DNA of 64,000 nucleotides from Caballeronia sordidicola (GCF_000729995.1 NZ_JNFG01000027.1:1-64000); one strand, 5' to 3'. Shown: positions 46,334-56,672, counted from the first letter of the stretch. Notes: generated by a model from the letters alone, not told the origin. A program made the numbers and translations.

Positions 46334-46679
46334 TCAATTTGATAGCGATGCCCCCCCTGGAGCGAAGCAAACCTCGTTGCGTCCTCTTCCGACCACAAAC
46401 AGTGGGACGACCGGAAGACTACAATTGTAGGCAGCATTTGTCGCAGTAAGTTTGCCTGACAAAACTACGGGTTTGAGCATGCTTTTGCGGTCTTGAACGG
46501 TCATCTTGCGCGTGCCGGTGCCTTGCTGAGGTGATTACGGAATTTGTATTCGGCGCGAACCGGGCCTTAGTTAGCGGACCATTTCGATCGTGGACTTGAT
46601 GAGCTATACTTAGCTGCTGCCGCCACGAATAGATTAAAATATTCTCTTCGATATTTAATTTTTATTAAAAAATAAAATT
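46334..46679. other. AT-rich leader of the HD-HSP90 operon
   Basis: No gene. A TATACT box lies at 46605-46610, without a convincing -35 element. The 45 bases before the ATG at 46680 are almost all A/T and lack a Shine-Dalgarno sequence, so initiation may depend on an unstructured leader. Confidence 0.5.
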
Positions 46680-49600
46680 ATGGGACCAGAAATCCAATTA
46701 TCTAATGCTGAACATGGCGCCAAACGTGCCGAGCTGCTTCCAGCGTATCACGGATTGAATTTAGTGCATATTCGACGGCAAGTCGAGAAGTTGTTGAGCA
46801 TGATTGGGCGGGATGGCGTATTCGATCAATACACCAATCATGATATTTCGCATATTGATAAAATGCTAAATAGCCTCGACTGGATCATCCCTCAGTCATC
46901 GAAACCTGTGATGAGCGCGACTGATTGGCTCATGACGGTACTCGCCATTTATTTCCATGACTTGGGGATGCTTGTCACCTCTAGCGAATTTGACCAACGA
47001 GACAAAAGCGACTTTCCACGATATAAAGAAGAGGTCCTTTTTTCTGGGTCTAATGGCGTTGACTATCGAGACAAGGTTAATAAGCTTACCCCGGATCGAG
47101 CGGAACGCTTTTTGTATCAAGAATTTGTTCGAAACAAGCACGCTGAGCGAGTAAGGATGTGGATTGCAGGCGAAGAGTCTCAGTTTTTGGGTGTTACAAA
47201 CGCAGTCTTTGACGAAATTGATAAACTACTGACACCCCTTGGAAAACAATTTAGACGCGATCTTGGGCTTATTTGCGAAAGTCACCATTTGAATGACTTA
47301 AACGATCGAAAAAAATATAAATTAGTCGAACCTTACGGCGACAGCTCTGAAGAGACAGCAAATATTCAGTACTGTGCTGTTCTGCTTAGGACCGCTGATC
47401 TTCTTCATGTTACCTCAGATCGCACTCCTTCGATTACATTTAAAGTCATCAGTCCAAGCGATCCAATAAGCCAGGACGAATGGGCAAAACAGAGTGCTGT
47501 GAAGCGTGTTATAGCGAAGATGGGCGTGAATGAAGAGGGTAAGCCAGACGAGAAAGCGATTAAGGACACGATCGAAGTATATGCATATTTTACCAGTGAA
47601 GATGGTTTTTTCGGGCTGACAACTTATCTAGCTTATTGTTCGGAACAGCTAAAGCTCAGCCACCAATGGATTGCGAGCTCCAACAAAGACGAGCTATCCA
47701 AACACGAATTCCCTTGGCGCCGTATCGATGATAGCAACATCCAGACGGAAGGATTTATACGGGATACGTTTGAGTTCGCAATTGATCAGCCAAAGATCCT
47801 TGACTTGCTGACCGGGCATACGCTCTACAATGACACACGCGTAGTACTCCGCGAAGTCGTACAGAATGCTCTAGACGCCATTAGACTTCAGAATTATCCG
47901 GACTCATCGGCTGGCGTCGGGAAGGTCAACATTAAATGGAATTCCGTGGACAGGATGTTGTCTGTGACTGACAACGGTACAGGCATGACCCAGACGGTTA
48001 TTTCGGATTTTCTATTAAAGGTTGGTACTTCCAGATATCAGGATCCAGACTTCAAAAAACGCTATCCGGACTTCTCATCGATAAGCAGATTTGGAATTGG
48101 AGTTTTGTCTACGTTCATGATCGCGGACTCAGTGGAAATTTTCACCTGTCATCCGGATGATGTGCAAGCGCGCCAACTCACGCTCCGTTCCGTGCACGGA
48201 AAATATCTAATACGACTTTTGGACAAAAAGGACTCAAAGGTTGCGGAAATTTTCCCTCACGGAACGACGTTCTCGATGAAGCTCCGAAGGAGCGTTCGTA
48301 TGGATGATCCAGTCCAACTTGCAAGAATGTGGGTGGTGGTCCCCGGATGCGATGTAGATATTTCTATAGATGGAAAAGATCCTGTCAAAATTGGACATGT
48401 TTCACCTGCACCCGCAATTGTCGAATTTTTGGCCGAAACCGGTATTCGGTGCGAAAGCAGCGACATTGATGCGCCGCTTGACGATCCGAATAAGGCGGTT
48501 ACCCGTGTCGTTGAGCGGCGCTATGATGGTGTTTGCGTTGCATATGCAGTTTCTTGGAATCCACACTTCCGAGAATGGTCATTCATATCCGCAGATCGCG
48601 GACAACGCAATTCGTCCAATAATTTTCTACGGCTTGGCACATGTATTGAAGGAATCCGCGTTGAGTTTGAAACGCCCGGTTTCCTTACTCCCACAATAGT
48701 AGCACTAGCAAATGTAACAGGACCCAACTCGCCAAAAACAAACGTAGCACGTTCGGGCATCGAAGCAACTTTAGAACGCGACGAAATGCTCAAGAGAATT
48801 TACAAGATTTTTCGTGATCATGTTTCAAATGAGGTCAAGCTGCTTCGAAAAAGCCGTTCATATTCTTTAACAGGCGCTGCGGATGAGGCAAGGTTTCTCG
48901 CCGCACCTTTGCAACAAGCCCCAATAAGCAAAGCGTTGCTAGACGAAGCGCTCGAAAATCTAGATGTATTAGCCATCGAAAACGGCATTGAGCGGGCTTT
49001 GATCTCCTCCACTGTGCTAAACGAGAAAAAAGATTTCTGGACCTTGGAGTGTGCGCCACTTAGCCAGGCCGAAGCCCTAATCCGTCAAGCAAAAACGTCT
49101 GCTTCGTTACGGCAGCTAGTTGAGGCATTAGGCCTCAGCAACTTTCCACTACCTGATGGAGAGATCTTATGCGGCGTCCGCCACGGTTCGATTTTCGGTC
49201 AGTACGCGTTCAAAGGACGGGAGGTGGATAAAATTGTAATTGATCGGGATCATCGACGAATTGATTTGCGCTGGCGGCATACTGCAGCCAATCCAAATTG
49301 GATAGCATTTACCGGTAATCAGCCCGATTTTTTGCGGCACGTTTCTTTGGAACGAGATAATCGTGAAAGACACGAATTGCCGATTAACTCTGTGTTTGTA
49401 GGCTTACAACCGCTCGAAGCTGATGGTGACCTGGGGTCGGCGGTGAATACGGCGGACCACCTATATCTGATGTATGACTCGCCGGCGGCAATATTTTTGA
49501 CTCCAACACTGAAACGACTCGCCGCTGAGCCCGACGTGATCGCAAATCAGATTGCAGCAGCCTTTTATATATCCGTAGTACAAAAGTGTTTTCGTTATTC

Positions 49601-49784
49601 CGGAAAAGTTCCAGAGCCCGATCGCTTGGTGTTGAGACAAATCAACGTTTGGTCCAATATTGTCGGCCCGGAATTCCGGATGACCGCTGAATCTGAGTCC
49701 GAGTTTATTGACCTTGTCGGTGAAACTAAATGGGAGGCTTTTTCCCCTTCACTCTGGTCTCGACGAGAGTCACCGGAATTTTAA
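46680..49784 (+). CDS. HD-domain plus HSP90/GHKL-type ATPase protein, predicted conflict-system component
   Basis: This 1,034-residue protein starts with an HD phosphohydrolase-like domain whose metal residues are all visible: His 54/His 58 (YTNHDISH), His 93-Asp 94 (YFHDLGM), His 202/203 (SHH) and Asp 240 (RTADLLHVT). From residue ~370 follows an HSP90-type GHKL ATPase with its N-box Glu 392/Asn 396 (LREVVQNALDAI), Asp 431 (VTDNGTGM), the glycine lid SRFGIGVLSTF and HGTTF. The C-terminal ~450 residues resemble the middle and C-terminal parts of HSP90-like or MORC-like proteins only loosely. GC content is clearly lower than that of the flanks. The partner gene (SLATT-like) follows after 28 bases. 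Role in defence is inference; the mechanism is not established. Confidence 0.85.
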   Translation: MGPEIQLSNAEHGAKRAELLPAYHGLNLVHIRRQVEKLLSMIGRDGVFDQYTNHDISHIDKMLNSLDWIIPQSSKPVMSATDWLMTVLAIYFHDLGMLVTSSEFDQRDKSDFPRYKEEVLFSGSNGVDYRDKVNKLTPDRAERFLYQEFVRNKHAERVRMWIAGEESQFLGVTNAVFDEIDKLLTPLGKQFRRDLGLICESHHLNDLNDRKKYKLVEPYGDSSEETANIQYCAVLLRTADLLHVTSDRTPSITFKVISPSDPISQDEWAKQSAVKRVIAKMGVNEEGKPDEKAIKDTIEVYAYFTSEDGFFGLTTYLAYCSEQLKLSHQWIASSNKDELSKHEFPWRRIDDSNIQTEGFIRDTFEFAIDQPKILDLLTGHTLYNDTRVVLREVVQNALDAIRLQNYPDSSAGVGKVNIKWNSVDRMLSVTDNGTGMTQTVISDFLLKVGTSRYQDPDFKKRYPDFSSISRFGIGVLSTFMIADSVEIFTCHPDDVQARQLTLRSVHGKYLIRLLDKKDSKVAEIFPHGTTFSMKLRRSVRMDDPVQLARMWVVVPGCDVDISIDGKDPVKIGHVSPAPAIVEFLAETGIRCESSDIDAPLDDPNKAVTRVVERRYDGVCVAYAVSWNPHFREWSFISADRGQRNSSNNFLRLGTCIEGIRVEFETPGFLTPTIVALANVTGPNSPKTNVARSGIEATLERDEMLKRIYKIFRDHVSNEVKLLRKSRSYSLTGAADEARFLAAPLQQAPISKALLDEALENLDVLAIENGIERALISSTVLNEKKDFWTLECAPLSQAEALIRQAKTSASLRQLVEALGLSNFPLPDGEILCGVRHGSIFGQYAFKGREVDKIVIDRDHRRIDLRWRHTAANPNWIAFTGNQPDFLRHVSLERDNRERHELPINSVFVGLQPLEADGDLGSAVNTADHLYLMYDSPAAIFLTPTLKRLAAEPDVIANQIAAAFYISVVQKCFRYSGKVPEPDRLVLRQINVWSNIVGPEFRMTAESESEFIDLVGETKWEAFSPSLWSRRESPEF

Positions 49785-49812
49785 AAGTTATATTTAACTG
49801 GGTGATAGAACA

Positions 49813-50217
49813 GTGAATGAAATTAAAGATAACTTGAGGCTTGCAGTTGCAAAATATCGCAGGTTAGCGAAAGCCAATTATTATTGTGTTTTTACACTTT
49901 ATATTGTGGCGGTGCTTGCAAGTGTATCGTCGACGATGATGGCATTGAACTCGTTTGGCGCAGGCAAGGCTCTCGCGGCCGTCACAGCAATTCCCGGCTT
50001 GGTACTAATATTTACGACAACATTTCGATTTTCGGACAAAGCAAAATGGCATTACGACAAAAAAAATCAATTGCAGGCCCTTCTGAGATTAGCATCGATC
50101 GAGTCTAGTACGGCTTCTGCAAACATGATAGTCGAGCGTTGGAATAAAATCGACGCACAGATGGAGAAGTCTTGGCCAGGATTTGGTTCTATCTCGACCA
50201 AGTCGCACGGGCACTAA
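49813..50217 (+). CDS. SLATT-like two-TM membrane effector
   Basis: This 134-residue protein uses a GTG start at 49813 (MNEIKDNLRLAV). It has an N-terminal amphipathic segment, TM1 (residues ~23-45), TM2 (~52-71) and then a basic cytosolic helix with FSDKAKWHYDKKNQLQALLRL. That pattern matches SLATT-type domains, proposed membrane-damaging effectors in nucleotide-signalled conflict systems. It probably works with the HD-HSP90 protein encoded directly upstream. No CD-NTase or SLOG gene is seen beside it. Confidence 0.7.
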   Translation: MNEIKDNLRLAVAKYRRLAKANYYCVFTLYIVAVLASVSSTMMALNSFGAGKALAAVTAIPGLVLIFTTTFRFSDKAKWHYDKKNQLQALLRLASIESSTASANMIVERWNKIDAQMEKSWPGFGSISTKSHGH

Positions 50218-51243
50218 ATCGTTCGTGCGCCGGTCGGTCGAGCTTGCCGCATCATCGCTAGATCACTAGCTGCAAAGCCGGCGGTCGGGCGAGGCGGCTT
50301 TAGCGCATAACTCCCGGCAGAATGCGCTGCTTCGCACAAGAGTTACGACGGCGACCGGCAAGCCCTGATCGTTGACTGGCGATAAGCCACTGAGATTGAA
50401 TGGGATGCCTTGCCGCCGTCCCCGATGTGTAGCAAAGCGGATCGTCTGCAACACGAGCCAGCCCTGAATTGGTGCCGGACCTTTGCCAACCACGAGTATT
50501 GTGTGAACCCAATGGACGCGTTGCGGCACCAAAGTTCTTCTGCGGTCGCAGAGCCACCAGGGCGACAGGCAGCCGATGTACGCCGATCGCTTGAGCCCGA
50601 TGGGTGTCTGGCGCGATCCGTCGCAGCCATGAACCGAAGAAAAGGGTGAGATCGGCTAATGCAATCGGTCAGTGGAATCGAAATCGGGCTGCTCAGGCAG
50701 TCGAGGATATTCGCTCACTTGACAGCGGGCTCGCTAATGGGCGTCGACGATTGCGGCGCCCGGATCGAACGTCTCGAACTGGCCATTCTGCGCCGGACGC
50801 GATCGGCTCTAAGCGACCCCCGTCTCGGCTATCCGATCCTACACCACTTCACCGGCAGCTGCTAAGGTACACCGATCGTTCGTGCAGTTGCGCCACCCCG
50901 GCGACGGCTCGGCTACGCCGGAAGTCTCGCGGCGATAGATTCGCCGGACCACGAAGCCTAGTTGTCCCGCCCTGTTCGATCAGCATTCCCTAAGTAGCGG
51001 TAACGCCACACACATTTGTGATCCATTGATTGCACAAAGCGCTTCGAAGCTCCCTTCGACTCGGAGTGCCCGCTGCTGCTCAACGCTGACACTGAACACG
51101 CAATCCAAACGGCGCATGACATGCCAAATTCGGTGCTGCCGCGGAACAGCACTCAGCTTTACTCGGATGTGTTGTTCTACGCTAATCTACTGCTGTTAAA
51201 CACTATTTAATTTCGCGAGATTTTGAGTAATTACGCTTATTTC
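50218..51243. other. 1-kb stretch without recognisable gene, right side of the island
   Basis: Frames on both strands (for example 50266-50532 minus and 50604-50993 plus) have no family resemblance or ribosome site. Short words resemble the wasteland at 21.6-22.7 kb. The right boundary of the island probably lies here; I cannot find a copy of the tRNA-derived att sequence. Confidence 0.5.
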
Positions 51244-52425
51244 TCAATAACTTACCGCGTCACACGCCGAATTAGTATCGGCACGCATGCCGCGATACGC
51301 TGCCGGCCGCACCCCCGTCCACTTCCTGAATGCGCGATGAAATGCGCTGGGTTCTGCGAACCCGAGCGCATGCGCGATCTCCGCTATCGTCTGCGTCGTG
51401 TCGGCAAGCCGCGCGATGGCGAGATCGCGCCGCAGCGCATCGCGGATCGACTGATAAGTCGCGCCCTCTTGCTTCAAGCGCCGCCTTAGCGTGGCTTCGG
51501 CCATGTTCAACGCCGCGGCAATGTCTTCGCTATCCGGCCAGTCGACGGGCGGCGCCTGCCGCAACTTGCGGCGAATCCGCGCGGCGAGTGAATTGGGATT
51601 GCGATATTTCACGATGAAGTTGGCCGGCGCCTCGCGCAGGAAAACCTTCAGCGTGGCGGCTGTCTGAACGACCGGCAACGTGACACAGTCCGGCGCGAGA
51701 TCGACAGACGATGCGGGTTGATCGAAGCACATTGCGTCGCAGAACATCAGCCGGTATTCGTCGGTTGCCGTGGGTTCCGGACAGCGCAGATGCGCGGCCA
51801 GCACCGGGATCCGACGGCCGACCAGCCAGCAGAGCAAACCATAGATCATGATGAACGCGGTTGCGTAAGCGAACATCGGACGGGGTGAGCGGGTTTCAGC
51901 AGCGGTGTCGACGAGGCGAATTCTGACGCGTGTTGTGTCCGCATCGATTTCGCATCGCAGATCGTCCAGCACGAGCCGCAGGAAGCCCGCAATGCGGGTC
52001 AGCGCCTGGCCACCGTCGCGTGAACCCAACGCCGCATGACACAGCAGCGCGAAGCTGCCACGGCGCATTGGATGGCTGTCCTGGCCGAAGAATTCATCGT
52101 CGAGCGCGTCTGCGATGGCGCTCCATAAGCGGCCGTATTGCGCAGCCGATACACGGGCGAGCGGCGCCGCGAGCGTGGCGGGGTTGATGCCGGCTCGATC
52201 CAGTAACGCGATGCGTGCCACGCCGCGACGCTCGGCGCACCGCAACGCTTCTTCGACGAAATCCACCGCTATGGTCCCGCGTTCTTGGCCTTGGCCGCGT
52301 GGTGTCCTGAGGGCGGGCGGAGCCACGGTCACAGCCGGCCGGGGCCGTTGATCATGCGGGCTTTGGGGCGTTGGGGTAGTCACTAGGTGGCGCATTCGCT
52401 CAGGAAGCTTGATCGTTTCAGGCAT
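51244..52425 (-). CDS. AraC-family transcriptional regulator
   Basis: This ~393-residue regulator has an N-terminal arabinose-binding-type (PF12625-like) effector domain and a C-terminal pair of helix-turn-helix units ([20 protein letters not shown] and [23 protein letters not shown]). The start is either 52425 (MPETIKLPE) or 52395 (MRHLVTTP); neither has a clear ribosome site, and the longer frame above them is not credible. It is divergent from the acyl-CoA dehydrogenase gene and likely regulates it. Confidence 0.85.
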   Translation of the reverse strand: MPETIKLPERMRHLVTTPTPQSPHDQRPRPAVTVAPPALRTPRGQGQERGTIAVDFVEEALRCAERRGVARIALLDRAGINPATLAAPLARVSAAQYGRLWSAIADALDDEFFGQDSHPMRRGSFALLCHAALGSRDGGQALTRIAGFLRLVLDDLRCEIDADTTRVRIRLVDTAAETRSPRPMFAYATAFIMIYGLLCWLVGRRIPVLAAHLRCPEPTATDEYRLMFCDAMCFDQPASSVDLAPDCVTLPVVQTAATLKVFLREAPANFIVKYRNPNSLAARIRRKLRQAPPVDWPDSEDIAAALNMAEATLRRRLKQEGATYQSIRDALRRDLAIARLADTTQTIAEIAHALGFAEPSAFHRAFRKWTGVRPAAYRGMRADTNSACDAVSY

Positions 52426-52570
52426 CGGCAGACGGGATGTGTCGCGCCTAGAATCTGGCGTGAGGCTATTTTTGCCATTTCTATTTGCCATCCGCTTCAC
52501 CGTTCCACCGCTTAAGCGCAGCAGTGTAAGCCCAGACCGTTTCCCCGTATTCCACACGAGCCAGACCATC

Positions 52571-53707
52571 ATGATCGACAGCTTCCTGACCGACGACCAA
52601 CGCATGATCCGTGACGCCGCGCGCGATTTCGCCACCGAAGTGCTCGCGCCACACGCGGGCCAATGGGACCGCGATGCCGCCTTGCCGGACGAAGTCGTGC
52701 GGCAACTCGGCGAGCTCGGCTTGCTTGGCATGATCGTGCCCGCGGAGTGGGGCGGCACATTCAGCGACTACGTGGCGTATGCGTTGGCTATCGAGGAAAT
52801 TGCGGCGGGGTGTGCCTCGTGTTCCACGCTGATGGCCGTGCACAATTCGGTGGGCTGCGGACCGATTCTCGCGTTCGGCACCGAAGCGCAAAAGGCGGAA
52901 TATCTGCCGAAACTGGCAACGGGCGAGATGATCGGTGCGTTCGCCCTGACCGAGCCGCAAGCCGGATCGGAGGCCAATAATCTGAAGACGCGCGCGATTG
53001 AACGCGACGGCCAGTGGGTGCTTTCCGGCGCAAAGCAGTTCACCACGAACGGCGCGCGCGCGGGCATGGCGATCGTGTTCGCCGTGACCGATCCGGAGCT
53101 TGGGAAGAAGGGCTTGTCGGCGTTCATCGTACCGACGAATACACCGGGCTTCAACGTCGGGCGGCCCGAGCACAAGATGGGCATTCGTGCCTCCGATACC
53201 TGCCCGATTTCACTCGAGGACTGTGCAATTCCTGCGGCCAACTTGCTGGGCGCGCGCGGCGAAGGCTTGAAGATCGCGTTGGCTAACCTGGAGGGCGGGC
53301 GAATTGGTATCGCGGCGCAGGCGGTGGGCATTGCGCGCGCGGCATTCGACGCGGCACGTGCTTATTCCCATGAGCGCGTGCAGTTCGGCAAGCCGATCAA
53401 GGAGCATCAGTCGGTAGCCAACCTTCTCGCCGATATGCAGACCAGCCTGAACGCCGCGCGTCTGCTTGTGTTGCACGCTGCGCGCATGCGCACAGAAGGC
53501 CTGCCGTGCCTGAGCGAGGCGTCGCAGGCGAAGCTGTTTGCGTCGGAGATGGCGGAAAGGGTTTGCTCGCAGGCCATCCAGATTCACGGCGGTTATGGGT
53601 ATCTGGAAGACTATCCGGTCGAGCGTCATTATCGCGACGCTCGCATCACGCAGATCTACGAAGGCACGAGTGAAGTGCAGCGCATGGTGATCGCGCGGCA
53701 GCTTTAG
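52571..53707 (+). CDS. Acyl-CoA dehydrogenase
   Basis: A 378-residue FAD enzyme that introduces a double bond into acyl-CoA. Signature blocks are [15 protein letters not shown] (FAD contact), [20 protein letters not shown] and the catalytic Glu in [11 protein letters not shown]. Start at 52571 ([11 protein letters not shown]). The chain length of the substrate cannot be told; short or branched chain is likely from its similarity to isovaleryl/butyryl types. Electron-transfer partners are not in the window. Terminator follows at 53768. Confidence 0.92.
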   Translation: MIDSFLTDDQRMIRDAARDFATEVLAPHAGQWDRDAALPDEVVRQLGELGLLGMIVPAEWGGTFSDYVAYALAIEEIAAGCASCSTLMAVHNSVGCGPILAFGTEAQKAEYLPKLATGEMIGAFALTEPQAGSEANNLKTRAIERDGQWVLSGAKQFTTNGARAGMAIVFAVTDPELGKKGLSAFIVPTNTPGFNVGRPEHKMGIRASDTCPISLEDCAIPAANLLGARGEGLKIALANLEGGRIGIAAQAVGIARAAFDAARAYSHERVQFGKPIKEHQSVANLLADMQTSLNAARLLVLHAARMRTEGLPCLSEASQAKLFASEMAERVCSQAIQIHGGYGYLEDYPVERHYRDARITQIYEGTSEVQRMVIARQL

Positions 53708-53767
53708 GGCGCACGAGGTTCCGGATGATGTAACGCTGACTGACACCTTCGGTTCAAGCGGTTTAGA

Positions 53768-53805
53768 AGCGGCGAGGCCTTGTATAGAGGCTCGCCGCTT
53801 TTTTT
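53768..53805 (+). terminator. Terminator after acyl-CoA dehydrogenase gene
   Basis: AGCGGCGAG (53768-53776) pairs with CTCGCCGCT (53791-53799) and is followed by seven T. Confidence 0.9.
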
Positions 53806-53821
53806 ATGGCCCCCGGATATG

Positions 53822-53908
53822 CTCACTTAGAGCTCCCGCAAAGACTCACCGTGATCGCAGGTCGCACTCCCGGATAGACTCACCGCTCGCATCCCGCAGG
53901 TTCTCACC
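53822..53908 (+). repeat. Repeated CTCACC motifs, possible insertion-sequence end
   Basis: CTCAC[C/T] occurs at 53822, 53845, 53879 and 53903, partly in the longer word AGACTCACCG (53843, 53877). Multiple spaced copies of such a word are typical of IS21-like transposon ends. No transposase is present. It lies between a terminator and the IclR gene. Confidence 0.4.
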
Positions 53909-54066
53909 GGTCGTCGTGTTTCGATCTCGGACGAAGATATTTATAAGGATAGCTATCTATTTAAGCGGATTTTTCCAAGCCGGCTACGTCCGGACGTTGA
54001 TTCGGACCTGAAATCGGTGAGCGAAGCCCATTCCTAGGTGTATACCCCAGAGCTCTTGCGTTCAAG

Positions 54067-54084
54067 TTATCGATATACCGATAA
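54067..54084. promoter_or_regulatory. Palindrome in front of the IclR gene
   Basis: TTATCG (54067-54072) and CGATAA (54079-54084) are perfect inverted repeats with six bases between, ending 7 bases before the ATG at 54092. It is a likely autoregulation site of the IclR-type protein, overlapping the ribosome-binding region. Confidence 0.5.
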
Positions 54085-54091
54085 TGTTGTC

Positions 54092-54835
54092 ATGGATGTG
54101 AAAACTGCAGTGCGCGTCTTTGACGTGATCAACCTGTTCGCCGAAGTCCGGCAACCGATGATCTACAGCGAGATTGCGCGTCGAACCGAAATCCCTTTGT
54201 CGAGTTGTCATGCGCTCTTGCAGACGATGGTGGCGAAGGGCTATCTCTACGCGCCGGGCGTAAAAGCAGGTTATTACCCGACGCAGCGCTTGTTGCATGT
54301 CGCACGCGACATTTGCAGCGAGGACCCGCTGACGCTGCTATTCCAGCCGTTGCTGACAGCGCTGCGTGACGCGACCGGAGAAACGGCCGGGCTTGCGACG
54401 CTCGCAGGCAATCGGGTCGTCTATCTGGACGTCATGGAATCGCGCCAGAAGATTCGCTACAGCGACGAACCCGGCGGTTTCATGTACGTCCACGCCAGCG
54501 CGGCGGGCAAGGCGCTGCTGGGGGCATTGCCGGTGGATGCGCGCAGGCGCCTGCTCGACAGTTGCGAGCCGTTGAGCGCATCGATTGATGGTTCGGTGAT
54601 CGATCGCGCGACGCTCGAGGTGGAAGTGGAGCAGGGCGTGACGCTTGGCTGGCATCGTTCGACCGGAGAGAACGTCGAGGATGTCGCGGGCCTGGCGAAG
54701 GGATTCTCGATCCACGGTGAAGCGTTCGCGCTTGTTATCGGCGGGCCGAAGGCGCGCCTGCTGAAGAACCAGGAGCACGCGGTCGCGGCGCTCCTCGATA
54801 TTTTCGACCGGATACCGCAGACCTTGATTGGCTAG
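54092..54835 (+). CDS. IclR-family transcriptional regulator
   Basis: This 247-residue regulator (MDVKTAVRVFDV) has an N-terminal winged helix (EIARRTEIPLSSCHALLQTM) and a C-terminal effector-binding domain (HASAAGKALLGALP). A GTG at 54038 would add 18 residues. It is placed at the head of the catabolic gene set 54893-59682 and probably regulates it. The effector is not known. Confidence 0.88.
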   Translation: MDVKTAVRVFDVINLFAEVRQPMIYSEIARRTEIPLSSCHALLQTMVAKGYLYAPGVKAGYYPTQRLLHVARDICSEDPLTLLFQPLLTALRDATGETAGLATLAGNRVVYLDVMESRQKIRYSDEPGGFMYVHASAAGKALLGALPVDARRRLLDSCEPLSASIDGSVIDRATLEVEVEQGVTLGWHRSTGENVEDVAGLAKGFSIHGEAFALVIGGPKARLLKNQEHAVAALLDIFDRIPQTLIG

Positions 54836-54892
54836 CGGCTGAGGAAACCATGGTCGGGCCGACGGCTCAAGACGTCGTGCAAGGAGAGGAAC

Positions 54893-55951
54893 ATGCAGGA
54901 TCAGAGGCGCTGGAAAAACAGGCCTGACGGTTCGAACTGGGGTGATTTTGGCCCCGACGATCAGCTCGGACGACCGAACCTGATCACCACGGAACAGGTG
55001 CTGAAAGGCGCACGCGAGATTCGCGCGGGCTTGAGTTTTTGCTTGTCCCTGCCGCTGGATTATCCGGGCGACAGCAAGCTGAACGTGCGTCGTCATCCGC
55101 CGGTTTTGCGGCCCACGACGAAGGACGGTTTGCCCTACGTGAACTTTCCGTTCGCGCGCATGGAAGAGCAGGCGACCGACGTGGTCAGCGACGACCAAGT
55201 GCTGATGAGCCTGCAATATTCCACGCAATGGGACTCGCTCGCGCACGTGGGCGCGCTCTTCGACGCCGACGGCGACGGCGTGGCTGAAAGCGTCTACTAC
55301 AACGGTTACAAGGCGAATACGGACGTAGTCGGGCCAATGGAATACCGTCGCGACGACGCGTTTGCGCCGCACGCATGCGGAAGCGAACACAGCCATGCGG
55401 ACGCGCTCGGTATCGAAAATCTCGCGGTGAAGGGTATGCAGGGACGCGGCGTTCTTGTCGATCTCGTGGCGCATTACGGGCGCGAGCATCGCACCGTGGG
55501 TTACGACGACCTGATGTTTGCGATCGATGCAGACAAGGTACAGATCGATCGCGGCGACATGCTGCTGCTGCGCACCGGGTTCGCTGAACTGGTGCTGGAA
55601 ATGAATCGTCATCCCGATGAAGCCGTGCTCAACAGTCAATGCTGCGCACTCGACGGCCGCGATCAGCGGCTGTTGCAATGGCTGACCGATTCGGGCATTG
55701 CGGCGCTGGTGGCGGACAACTATGCAGTCGAGCGTTATCCCGCGCGTCCGGCGGAAGGTCACTATCCGCTGATGCCGCTGCATCACCATTGTTTGTTCAA
55801 GCTTGGCCTGCCGCTCGGCGAGCTCTGGTACCTGCGCGATCTGGCGGCATGGTTGCGCGCCAACGCTCGCTCGCACTTCATGCTCACGGCGCCGCCGCTG
55901 CGTCTGCCGGGCGCGATGGGTTCGCCCGTGACGCCGATTGCAACCGTCTGA
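54893..55951 (+). CDS. Cyclase-family (kynurenine formamidase-like) hydrolase
   Basis: This 352-residue protein of the cyclase superfamily (PF04199) has a strong AAGGAGAGG ribosome site. The metal region reads TQWDSLAHVG, in place of the classic HxGTHxDxP motif; the second half has VLVDLVAHYG and LLLRTGF. It is longer than bacterial kynurenine formamidases (~210 residues), and belongs to the larger cyclase group often linked to degradation of aromatic or cyclic compounds. It may hydrolyse a ring or an amide/lactone. The SDR gene follows after 18 bases. Confidence 0.8.
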   Translation: MQDQRRWKNRPDGSNWGDFGPDDQLGRPNLITTEQVLKGAREIRAGLSFCLSLPLDYPGDSKLNVRRHPPVLRPTTKDGLPYVNFPFARMEEQATDVVSDDQVLMSLQYSTQWDSLAHVGALFDADGDGVAESVYYNGYKANTDVVGPMEYRRDDAFAPHACGSEHSHADALGIENLAVKGMQGRGVLVDLVAHYGREHRTVGYDDLMFAIDADKVQIDRGDMLLLRTGFAELVLEMNRHPDEAVLNSQCCALDGRDQRLLQWLTDSGIAALVADNYAVERYPARPAEGHYPLMPLHHHCLFKLGLPLGELWYLRDLAAWLRANARSHFMLTAPPLRLPGAMGSPVTPIATV

Positions 55952-55969
55952 TTTCATCAAGCAAACAAT

Positions 55970-56671
55970 ATGACACGAGAACGAGTTTTGATTACCGGCG
56001 GCGCGGCGGGGATCGGTGCGGCCTGTGCCGAGCGCTGTGAAGCGGACGGCTTCGAAGCCGTTGTGATCGACCGGGTGGGCCGTGGTCTTATCGCCGATCT
56101 TTCGGATGCCGAAGCAACGTCAAAAGCACTCGATCAGGCGCTCGCGGGAGGCCCGATCACGCGGCTGGTCAACAACGTCGGCGTGGTGGTCCCGGCCGGT
56201 GCCGGCGAACAGAGTCTCGAAGAACTCGAGCTCGCGTGGTCCCTGAACGTGCGTTGCGCGATGCAGTGCATGCAGGCGCTGCTGCCGGGCATGCAGGCCG
56301 CGGGGTTCGGCCGTATCGTGAACATGTCTTCGCGCGCGGCGCTAGGCAAGGAATTACGTACTGCGTACTCGGCGACCAAGGCGGCGTTGATTGGTATGAC
56401 GCGCGTATGGGCGCTCGAACTCGGCCGTCATGGCATCACGGCGAATGCGATTGGTCCTGGCCCGATCCGCACTGAACTCTTCAATCGTGCGAACCCGCCA
56501 GACAGTCCGCGTACGCGCGCGATTGTTGCGAGCGTGCCGGTGAAACGCGTGGGCACGCCGGAGGATATCGCGCATGCCGTGTCCTATTTCCTCGATGCCC
56601 GCAGCGGTTTTGTCACTGGGCAAGTGCTCTATGTGTGCGGCGGCATGACGGTCGGTGTAGCGGGAGTCTGA
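55970..56671 (+). CDS. Short-chain dehydrogenase/reductase
   Basis: This 233-residue SDR has LITGGAAGIGAA (cofactor), NNVGVVVPAG, catalytic Ser in NMSSRAAL and YSATKAA (Tyr-Lys). The C-terminal PEDIAHAVSYFLDARSGFVTGQVLYVCGG is typical of 3-oxoacyl-reductase-like and beta-hydroxy acid dehydrogenases. It lies between the cyclase and the 3-hydroxyacyl-CoA dehydrogenase, one base before the latter. Confidence 0.9.
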   Translation: MTRERVLITGGAAGIGAACAERCEADGFEAVVIDRVGRGLIADLSDAEATSKALDQALAGGPITRLVNNVGVVVPAGAGEQSLEELELAWSLNVRCAMQCMQALLPGMQAAGFGRIVNMSSRAALGKELRTAYSATKAALIGMTRVWALELGRHGITANAIGPGPIRTELFNRANPPDSPRTRAIVASVPVKRVGTPEDIAHAVSYFLDARSGFVTGQVLYVCGGMTVGVAGV

Positions 56672-56672
56672 G

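Noticed and set aside
50266-50993. Frames in the 1-kb stretch right of the SLATT-like gene
   Set aside because: No ribosome site, no motif, and strongly varying composition.
54338-55960. 540-codon minus-strand frame
   Set aside because: Antisense of the IclR and cyclase genes, without similarity to known proteins.
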